From CAZLPW01 sp964561495 (GTDB lineage Bacteria; Fidelibacterota; Marinisomatia; Marinisomatales; UBA1611): DNA of 33,706 bases. Where the stretch lies: the NCBI GenBank assembly GCA_964561495.1, contig CAZLPW010000019.1, positions 1-33,706 on the forward strand, written 5' to 3'. Below, piece by piece: positions 28,101-33,706 of the stretch. The notes under the pieces are model-generated. The model saw nothing but the letters and a program-made list of their open reading frames with translations, did no database searches and was not told the origin of the DNA. The translations under genes and the position numbers were made by a program. Within the stretch, counting starts at the first letter, position 1. Each line of letters opens with the position of its first letter.

Positions 28101-28837
28101 ATGTCTAGGTTGTAGATTCCACCACCATCTAGCACTCCTGCTAAATCGCCAGTAGCTCCACCAGCTAAAAATTCATTAGTAAAAGAAGCAAATCCATCAA
28201 GGTCAGTACCTGTTAAAGCATCAACAGAAAGTCTTCTACCACCACGATCAACAGTACAAAGCTCAACCTTGCCATCATGATCTACGTCCGCTAGATCATA
28301 TCCAGCAGGACGAAAATTATCTGCCGTTGTCATCCCATGCTTAAATAACAATGTGGGCTGACTTGGGAAAGATCCATCTGCAGCCTGCTCAAATATATAG
28401 GTTCCCCATGTATCATCATTGGACCCGCTAGCTGGCGGAACACCAAAGTAGATCTCATGTAGCCCGTCACCATCAATATCACCATGCCACATACCAGGTA
28501 GGCTGTTACCTGGGTCTGGAGTAATGAAGTGCCATGCCATAGTGTATCCACCCATGCCATCTGCTTCATACAAATAGCAACCTAATTTTCCAGGATCTGG
28601 ACCACCAGGGGCTAGCGTTTCATCAATTGAAAAAAGGATTTCGCTCTTGCCGTCACCATCAAAATCCATTCCAGCAAGAACACTCTGTGCTCCAAGAGCT
28701 TGGAATTCGGAAAAGTTAGCGTCGCCATGAAAGTTAAGAGCATTATCTAATTTGAAGTCATCATTCACTCTATAATCTTCTGCGAAAAGAGAGGAAGACA
28801 TCATTAGAACTAGAGACAATAATAGCTTAGTTTTCAT
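25103..28837 (-). CDS. Secreted FG-GAP propeller protein with inserted CBM-like domain and T9SS signal
   Basis: A 1244-residue exported protein. The signal peptide ends SSLFAE. At least 13 calcium-binding repeats of form DxDxDGxxE are spread along it, for example MDFDGDGKSE, GDIDGDGLHE, ADVDHDGKVE, GDLDGDGKHE and LDFDMDGQKE, typical of integrin-alpha/FG-GAP beta-propellers. Residues about 338-510 interrupt the series with a jelly-roll-like module starting ALTNGGVESGTEGWGFY and ending GSFYVDDLQMM, which resembles CBM4/9-type carbohydrate-binding domains. The C-terminus has NYPNPFNPNTTIEY and a final KTMTLVK, a T9SS sorting domain. The ATG has AAGGAG six bases upstream, the strongest ribosome site in the window, and the gene ends at a strong terminator, so high expression is likely. 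A calcium-dependent surface adhesin or polysaccharide-binding protein is the best guess. Confidence 0.88.
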   Translation of the reverse strand: MKTKLLLSLVLMMSSSLFAEDYRVNDDFKLDNALNFHGDANFSEFQALGAQSVLAGMDFDGDGKSEILFSIDETLAPGGPDPGKLGCYLYEADGMGGYTMAWHFITPDPGNSLPGMWHGDIDGDGLHEIYFGVPPASGSNDDTWGTYIFEQAADGSFPSQPTLLFKHGMTTADNFRPAGYDLADVDHDGKVELCTVDRGGRRLSVDALTGTDLDGFASFTNEFLAGGATGDLAGVLDGGGIYNLDIVDSDADGLHEIWVNTWNGFSMTIFEATGADTYVMASDLDAILPDGDPGSFRRSGFAFNDVDGDSDLDAWFPMTDGKLYFYHNTALDSVGPNALTNGGVESGTEGWGFYPDPASNMDVVGTGETMFNTDSTFTAFEGDSSLKIWGLYTGAASENNAFFLYEGDNAIAPGSHFHLSAEFYTNSADDLSQGASKGVLFAKYFGPGYAWIGMQSVDFVGAAPDEWHHKELHCAVPQGTAIVQVGVMHSQPSNDDHGSFYVDDLQMMPVVTEGAGQIAASDFHEVMRFGLRNRGSDMGDIDGDGKPDIIATTGTHETVVRMEYMGGDPTNEANYAVSTIFESKGEPGDRFYPLDISDSDLDGDGNHEVVLTNLYASNADQPQIFVLDNDQYGWDSNGGNEQNHLAAGWSIAATSNRADVDSIFASEPNNPRAVIGGMDMDQDGIQEVIANDYAGHRVIVYEYSAANNAFDVVWTSPVIETVNHGASPRAQGVGDLDGDGKHEIVFASSQSDAEGWHVYEWDGVVGSDNYGTTFSSIITNEIDTCCAADGPGTESYGADFRGDHHTVRIADVDGDGQQEFISAIRRGNPRGTLIVSLAAGDDIVHNAGAGYINTWNTEFFVNRSDYGGGSPLDATPADLDGDGHHEIVNHTWNNFHFYNITSTGPDAYSLADPNADGAYYKATANDQYSIWGGYAKDIDHDGNDEVFFSSMGSWGVGSGDVYVVDYDSGDDVLTVNQDHVKKIGTKVGQFIGDVGDGGYNGSESQTLFVGGSPPNITAMEYLSGDPSSASSYLEHVVYYGELDVANTTTTTDETGATTTTYAQKWGFASKVMTHWDNVSLDFDMDGQKELLVSFQGVPDSLTHTSYAWNANTSQYDTTVSTVANEKPWAFIILENSTAQLDTDEPVTFITPEQYRLAQNYPNPFNPNTTIEYAVPINRKVSVKVYNVTGQLVRTLVNNQMVNAGTHKVVWDGKNHLGNKVSTGMYLYSLEWAGAKKVKTMTLVK

Positions 28838-28843
28838 CTATTA

Positions 28844-28849
28844 CTCCTT
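28844..28849 (-). promoter_or_regulatory. Strong ribosome binding site of the FG-GAP gene
   Basis: AAGGAG on the minus strand lies six bases before the ATG at 28837. Most genes in this window lack such a full match, so it marks this gene as efficiently translated. Confidence 0.8.
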
Positions 28850-28960
28850 GGTTTTTTACATTTATAGGGAAGAGACTAATTGGAATAGCCCCTTCAACAC
28901 ACAACCCAATTTTATGTATTTATAGATTAAAGAACCAAGAAAAAATTAACCTTTATAGTA

Positions 28961-28974
28961 TCTCATACATGAGA
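28961..28974 (-). promoter_or_regulatory. Palindrome upstream of the FG-GAP gene (possible operator)
   Basis: TCTCAT-AC-ATGAGA is a perfect six-base inverted repeat with a two-base spacer, about 125 bases before the FG-GAP start codon. It lies in the 238-base spacer 28838-29075, which holds no gene. The size fits a dimeric regulator site, but no regulator or second copy is visible. The same spacer has an A/T-only inverted repeat at 29032-29051 (aaaataatt / aattatttt) that could terminate the TlpA gene weakly. Confidence 0.3.
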
Positions 28975-29075
28975 CACTACTAAAACTTTCGGATTTTTTT
29001 TGTTTTTGCAAAAATAATTAAGGTAAAACCAAAAATAATTTTAATTATTTTAGAAAATACTATAAAAAATAGATA

Positions 29076-31016
29076 TTATATTTTGATCATTGGTAGCAAC
29101 ACCTCAAACTCATCTAAAAGCTCTTGCTCCCCATAAAAACCAATACTCTTATATCTAATTATTCCATTTCCATCTAAAATTATTTTGGTTGGTAAAAAAG
29201 CAATCTTGTAAGATTGAAACACACTATCATCCTCATCCATAAGCACGTGAAAAGGGTAATCATTTTCAGACATATAGTTAGCTACCTTTTTCAATTTTTC
29301 ATCACCTGATTCACGTGAATTAATAAATAAAAATTTTGCGTCACTGTATTTTGCCATTGCCTTTTCCATTGCAGGGAAGGATGCCTTGCAGGGGCCACAC
29401 CATGTAGCCCAAAAATCAAGTACAACTGCCTGACCTCTATAATCAGATAGAGACACCTTGTTACCTTTTGTGTCAAAAAGCGTAAACCCAAATGAAGACT
29501 CCGAAATCATTTTTTCTTTTATTTTATTTGATAGGTTGTCCATCGCCAACGCTTTAATACCAGAAAAATAATCCTCATATCCATCTTCTGAACTGTTTTC
29601 CTTAAGGTAAATGTCTTTAATTAATTTTTCCATTTCTGGATTCTGAAAACCTGATGCTATACTGCTTTCCAAAACTTTTCTTGCTAGGCCTAAGTTTCCA
29701 GTCTTGAACAAAATACTGCCATAATTGGTATTGACCTGCTTATCCTTTCCCTTGCTCAGATTATAGGCCTCCTCTAATTGGTCTTTTGCGGTATCCATCC
29801 TATCCATATTAAGCGATACATATGCGGAAGCATCCAAGGCTGAAGCCAGAGCTACCGCTTTTTTTTCCATCCACGTAGAGGTGACTGAGGCTACTGGCTT
29901 CTTATCAGTAGGAGTTTCCAGCTCAAGTCGAGACATATCAATCATTGAGCCTAATATTAAATCCAACAGCTCAAGGCTATCTGAGCTAGCATTAATATTC
30001 TTGTGTATAGAACTAAAAACTGGATAAGAACTAAATGAATCTGGCTCTTGCTTTTCAAAATAGGTTAAGGCTTCCTGAAATTGACTACCTTCAATATACT
30101 GACCAAGAATAACACCTCTCATATATTCTAAGCCAGTTGCGCTTGGAAATTCATTATTGAAATTATTTAAAAAATCAACTCGCTCATTTAGCTTCTTAAG
30201 TTTATAAAATTCACTTAGTTTTTCTCTCTGGGACCATTTACCCTTAGGAAAATTTTCAAGTGCTCTTTTCTTATATAATTCGGATTGATCCTTATTTTTT
30301 ATAGAGCGATACCAGGAACTAAGAAAAAAAAGTTCAGACTCTAAAAGTTCCCTACCTCTATCAAAATCCAACAACAATTTTTCAATTTCTTTATAGCTTT
30401 CAGATCCTTTACTTTTTTTCATCGAAGACAAATAAGAAAATAAAAAATCTTGTTTCTTTTCTGGATATAGATCAAACTCTTTTTCATAAAAAGTTAAAAG
30501 GGTATCTGAAAATTTTGCCATGTTTAGCTCAGACCCCCATCCACCAGGAACCAATGCGGCTGCGTAACCTGCATTAGCCCCAGAAACCAGCAACCCTTCT
30601 GAATTATATAGCGGAACCCAATAACCCAGGCCGTCACCATCATCAACGTGTTTTTTACTTTTAAATGTAACCAAAAGTCCTGCAGCTGTATCCGACAAAT
30701 GAATCTCTGCTTTATATCCACCTTTTTCTTTGTCCATCAAATATTCTTCAGTGTCAATTATATTATTGGGCCTTGAAAAAAAAGACGTTTGCTGAAAATC
30801 CTTTTTCCCATAGGATCGAATGGTTGCCATAATATTTTCTTTACTTTCTAGTTTTGTTCCAACTGGATTGTATAAGATTACAATACCCTCACCAGAATGA
30901 GGTTTAATCGGACTAGTAGCAAACCGATCAGAAAAATCGTATCGACTACATGAAAAAAAATGAACTAAAAAAACAATAAAAAGTGCCACAAAAAAAATTT
31001 TACTAATTCTCCCCAT
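29076..31016 (-). CDS. Outer lipoprotein with C-terminal TlpA/redoxin domain
   Basis: A 646-residue protein. The N-terminus is hydrophobic and ends FFSC at residue 23, a plausible lipoprotein cleavage site. Residues about 25-135 form an unrecognised beta-rich domain; about 160-490 are helical with a TPR-like look. The last ~140 residues are a TlpA/AlkyI hydroperoxide-reductase-type thioredoxin fold: VVLDFWATWCGPC with C540 and C543, and cis-Pro P609 in FLPT. The CGPC motif indicates thiol-disulfide exchange outside the cytoplasm. The ATG has AAGGGAG seven bases upstream (31024-31030). It follows the second TonB receptor by 41 bases, a pairing seen in Bacteroidetes-type uptake loci. The redox target is unknown. 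Confidence 0.85.
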   Translation of the reverse strand: MGRISKIFFVALFIVFLVHFFSCSRYDFSDRFATSPIKPHSGEGIVILYNPVGTKLESKENIMATIRSYGKKDFQQTSFFSRPNNIIDTEEYLMDKEKGGYKAEIHLSDTAAGLLVTFKSKKHVDDGDGLGYWVPLYNSEGLLVSGANAGYAAALVPGGWGSELNMAKFSDTLLTFYEKEFDLYPEKKQDFLFSYLSSMKKSKGSESYKEIEKLLLDFDRGRELLESELFFLSSWYRSIKNKDQSELYKKRALENFPKGKWSQREKLSEFYKLKKLNERVDFLNNFNNEFPSATGLEYMRGVILGQYIEGSQFQEALTYFEKQEPDSFSSYPVFSSIHKNINASSDSLELLDLILGSMIDMSRLELETPTDKKPVASVTSTWMEKKAVALASALDASAYVSLNMDRMDTAKDQLEEAYNLSKGKDKQVNTNYGSILFKTGNLGLARKVLESSIASGFQNPEMEKLIKDIYLKENSSEDGYEDYFSGIKALAMDNLSNKIKEKMISESSFGFTLFDTKGNKVSLSDYRGQAVVLDFWATWCGPCKASFPAMEKAMAKYSDAKFLFINSRESGDEKLKKVANYMSENDYPFHVLMDEDDSVFQSYKIAFLPTKIILDGNGIIRYKSIGFYGEQELLDEFEVLLPMIKI

Positions 31017-31057
31017 AACTGATCTCCCTTAAGATTTTTTAAAAGATTTTGCTTTTT

Positions 31058-33490
31058 TTAAATTTCTAAATCTAAACCAAAAATTATCTGCCTGCCTAAG
31101 GCTGGGGTTGTGATATTGCTTGAGATATCTTCGTGACGAGTCAGGTTTTTAATATCAACATAACCAGAAACAGCATTCGTTATCCAATAATTTGCACGCA
31201 ACCTTAGGGTGGTATACCCCTCATAGTACTTGGTTAAATCTTTGCTATAGTAATTTATCATCTCTATATCTGGATTATATAAGCCATCATAATATAATAG
31301 CCAGTCCCTACCTTTTTTCTCACCAATATAGTTCACATCTAATACCAAATAGCCCCCTTTTTTATACTTAGGGCTAAAACCAGGAATTTTGAAAGAAAAA
31401 GAAAGGTTAGCAGTTGATACTGGGACATCGTTCCTCCTTACTCCTTCATCATAATAGCCTTTGTATGTAAGCGTATCATCCTGACGCATAGGATCACGCC
31501 CCCATCTACTATCTAAAATGGAGTACGTTGCATTGATATCAAAAGCAGATATTCTTGTTTTAAGTGCGAACTCCCATCCCTTATTAATTATTTCTCCAAT
31601 GTTAACATACCAATATTCTTCCTTGGGGGTATAGATATCATCTATGCTACGATCATTTTGAATACCATCTAAAAACAATTGATCAAAATAGGTTGCCTCC
31701 AAGAAAAAATTATCGCCAAAATAAAAATCGCTTCCGACTTCAATGCCAGACTGACGCTCAGGTCTTAGATCTGGGTTCCCAATATTAATACTGTAGTTGG
31801 ACTCGCTTGGCAGTGCCTGCATCGCCTTAGGGGGATTTATTCCGCCGCTGCCCCATGCTGCTCTTTGTTTAAACATTAACTTGCCGACACCCCATACATA
31901 TGAGACACCCAGCCTGGGGCTTAGGTGTGTTCCATAGTCCTTTCCAAAGTATTCATTTTCTTCCAAACGCTGACCAATAGTAAGGAAGAGCTGATCTCTA
32001 TAACCAAGGACTACCTCAGAATAATATCCAAGATTACTATAGCTCTGATCTACGAGAGAGGCATCATCAAAATCATCATAGTAGTACTGATCTTTTTTTT
32101 CATCTACATTGCCAGATAAGCGTACGTTGCTACTATGAGTTCTTTGAACTCCAGTGGTTAAATCTAGCTCAATATTTGAGTACGTCTTTTTAAAATGAAG
32201 AAAATAATTTACAGTTGTTCTGTTCCAATCGTGCTTCAGATAACCGCCAGATCCACTACTTGAAAATTTTTTATAAAGGGACTGACGTGTGTCATTTCCC
32301 ACGACTAAACTTTGATAAAAATTGGGAGAAAAATTATGAATGTAATTTAAACTTAGACCAGGCTTGTAGTAAGCGATTGAGCCATCTCCAACAGAGTCAT
32401 CCCAGTGTTCGGGAGCATCAACCCAGCCCCTTTGCTCCTTGTATTCTAGAAGATGATATAATTGACTAATGAACCCCTGCTCTCCCCAGCTCTGGAATGT
32501 TTTTACATCAATCTGGGCTGACCCTATCCTTGCATTTAATCCACCGTGAAACTTTACTTGTTCAACATCTCTACCATTGCTGGGCATTACCTCCTCGTCC
32601 ACGGTTCTATTAATACCTATATTATAGCCCACATTAGAGGCGCCTCTACCATTCATGCTAAACGAAAGCTCTTCGCCTCTTGCTACACCCTTATCTAAGA
32701 TTGGTGCTTCTGTACTTTTAACAGAGGTTTTCATTTTCACAATGGTTTTTTTAGATCTGGATCCTCGCTTAGTAAAAATATGAATTATTCCGCTCTGAGC
32801 ATTTGATCCGTGAAGAGTAGAACCCATTGGTCCTCGCAAAACCTCAATCTTTTCAATATCATCTGGATCCAAAAAATCACTTATCCCAGGGTATGACTGA
32901 ACATCAAAGCCAAGCAATTCAATGCCATCCACATAAATTTTCACGTCTCCAAGAGGCCTGCCTGAGCCGCTCGTTCCTCCGCGAAGAGTAAAATTAGAAT
33001 TATTCTGGCCTGGCCTGCTTGGAAGATTCGCATATCCGCCTGGCACCTTGCCCAATAGCACTTCATCTACACTCCTTACTGGTAGTCTTCGTAGCTCGCT
33101 CTCATTAATAATCGTTACCGGCGAGGCCTGGGCTCTTTTTTTTCTTTGGCTAAAACTAGCAGCAACAACAACCTCATCTAAATCCACGAGAGATTGCTTT
33201 AATGAAAAATCTAGAACTAGCTCCTTTCCATCCTCAATACTAATATTCTTTCTTTGAGTCTTAAATCCAATATAATTTGCCGATATTTCATATTCTCCCT
33301 CAGGTATATTATTTATACGGTATTTACCATTTTGATTTGAAGCGCCTCCAAACTTTGTACCTTTAATAAAAATATTTGCACCGATCAGCGAATTACCATT
33401 TTCATCCTTGGTTTCACCCGATACTATTCCCCCTGAAAGATGCCTGAGCTTATTTAGATCATTGGATTGAGCAGATATTAAAGATATCAA
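31058..33490 (-). CDS. TonB-dependent receptor, N-terminus unresolved
   Basis: An outer-membrane receptor of about 810 residues. A carboxypeptidase-regulatory-like domain (GGIVSGETKDENGNSLIGAN, GEYEISANYIGFKTQ) is followed by a plug (VTIINESELRRLPVRSVDEV, NFTLRGGTSGSG, VKIYVDGIELLG, IEKIEVLRGPMGSTLHGSNA) and a barrel ending IIFGLDLEI. The TTG at 33490 gives only a stub of a signal peptide. Upstream in frame the code reads LIYNVVA and then TGA (33512-33514), beyond which ATG at 33541 gives MALKEICTI. With a sense codon in place of the TGA this would be an ideal signal peptide, so a nonsense change, a sequencing error or an ATT start at 33508 is likely. It is followed by the TlpA lipoprotein gene. 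Confidence 0.83.
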   Translation of the reverse strand: MISLISAQSNDLNKLRHLSGGIVSGETKDENGNSLIGANIFIKGTKFGGASNQNGKYRINNIPEGEYEISANYIGFKTQRKNISIEDGKELVLDFSLKQSLVDLDEVVVAASFSQRKKRAQASPVTIINESELRRLPVRSVDEVLLGKVPGGYANLPSRPGQNNSNFTLRGGTSGSGRPLGDVKIYVDGIELLGFDVQSYPGISDFLDPDDIEKIEVLRGPMGSTLHGSNAQSGIIHIFTKRGSRSKKTIVKMKTSVKSTEAPILDKGVARGEELSFSMNGRGASNVGYNIGINRTVDEEVMPSNGRDVEQVKFHGGLNARIGSAQIDVKTFQSWGEQGFISQLYHLLEYKEQRGWVDAPEHWDDSVGDGSIAYYKPGLSLNYIHNFSPNFYQSLVVGNDTRQSLYKKFSSSGSGGYLKHDWNRTTVNYFLHFKKTYSNIELDLTTGVQRTHSSNVRLSGNVDEKKDQYYYDDFDDASLVDQSYSNLGYYSEVVLGYRDQLFLTIGQRLEENEYFGKDYGTHLSPRLGVSYVWGVGKLMFKQRAAWGSGGINPPKAMQALPSESNYSINIGNPDLRPERQSGIEVGSDFYFGDNFFLEATYFDQLFLDGIQNDRSIDDIYTPKEEYWYVNIGEIINKGWEFALKTRISAFDINATYSILDSRWGRDPMRQDDTLTYKGYYDEGVRRNDVPVSTANLSFSFKIPGFSPKYKKGGYLVLDVNYIGEKKGRDWLLYYDGLYNPDIEMINYYSKDLTKYYEGYTTLRLRANYWITNAVSGYVDIKNLTRHEDISSNITTPALGRQIIFGLDLEI

Positions 33491-33644
33491 TGCAACTACG
33501 TTGTAAATGAGTCATATTGTGCATATTTCTTTCAGAGCCATAATATGTTCTATCATTATTAAAATATCTTACATTTGCTTTCTTTAATGGATTCATAATT
33601 TGTAAACGATTATGTACATTTTTTCTATGTCTATGTAATTTTAA

Positions 33645-33686
33645 ACTCTTTTTTAGAGTACTAGCTACAGAATATACTCTAGAGTA
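33645..33686. repeat. Two palindromes sharing ACTCT/AGAGT half-sites upstream of the TonB receptor
   Basis: ACTCT-TTTTT-AGAGT (33645-33659) and the perfect 12-base palindrome TACTCTAGAGTA (33675-33686) share the same arms, and AGAGTAC is repeated directly 26 bases apart. They lie about 105-195 bases upstream of the receptor start in a gene-free stretch (33542-33706). Tandem operators for a dimeric regulator are possible; the first could also be a short hairpin. Confidence 0.35.
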
Positions 33687-33706
33687 CAGACTATTAAAAG
33701 TGCCAA

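Noticed and set aside
25103..28837. FG-GAP repeats as a DNA tandem repeat or CRISPR-like array
   Set aside because: Repetition is at protein level with irregular spacing and diverged DNA; there are no conserved direct DNA repeats with uniform spacers.
33512..33514. TGA in the receptor signal peptide as selenocysteine (CTIU)
   Set aside because: Only a 4-bp stem with a 3-base loop follows it, the site is in a cleaved signal peptide, and no family precedent is known to me; mutation or an alternative start is simpler.
33459..33596. 45-codon minus-strand frame (MNPLKKANVRYF...) overlapping the receptor N-terminus
   Set aside because: No ribosome site, no recognisable domain, and it overlaps the conserved receptor frame; it is probably chance.

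Overview
The window looks like an AT-rich chromosomal scaffold from an uncultured marine Gram-negative bacterium of the Fibrobacteres-Chlorobi-Bacteroidetes neighbourhood, most likely Candidatus Marinimicrobia (SAR406). The lineage is an inference. It rests on many secreted proteins ending in a type IX secretion (T9SS) sorting domain with the PNPFNP signature, a PorV/PorQ-like outer-membrane protein, two carboxypeptidase-regulatory-domain TonB-dependent receptors, and heavy use of GTG/TTG starts. A 13-base run of N at 19950-19962 shows a draft assembly (single-cell or metagenome). I saw no rRNA, tRNA, CRISPR array or insertion sequence.

Layout. 168-1451 (-) is a UbiA/MenA-type prenyltransferase with a PAS domain fused to its N-terminus, followed by a strong terminator. 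1600-4212 (+) holds a Na+/phosphate cotransporter with a PhoU-like tail and an AMP nucleosidase. 4241-7488 (-) holds two secreted T9SS-sorted proteins, one carrying a Kunitz/BPTI domain and one a YHYH domain. 7542-9382 (-) is a redox cluster: a periplasmic PrxQ/BCP peroxiredoxin, a SelW/Rdx-family protein and an extended SDR. The first two have an in-frame TGA at the catalytic cysteine position and are read here as selenoproteins; conventional gene calling misses both. 9456-10433 (+) is KdsD. 10477-11214 (-) is a PAP2 phosphatase. 11252-16579 (+) is a tight operon of cytochrome c5, LysA, a GH18 glycosidase and a NamZ-type muramidase, apparently themed on peptidoglycan.

16588-24990 (-) is a compact export/uptake operon: TonB-dependent receptor, a secreted protein of about 1130 residues split by the assembly gap, a PorV-like protein and a YCF48/BNR-like secreted protein. 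25103-28837 (-) is a large FG-GAP propeller protein with a carbohydrate-binding-like domain inserted between blades, a strong ribosome binding site and a strong terminator. 29076-33490 (-) is a second TonB-dependent receptor followed by a lipoprotein with a TlpA-like thioredoxin domain.

The most interesting items are the selenoprotein pair, the PAS-UbiA fusion, the Kunitz domain in a bacterial T9SS cargo, and an identical heptapeptide (SIHQEQL) just after the signal peptides of two adjacent cell-wall hydrolases, encoded with almost entirely different codons.
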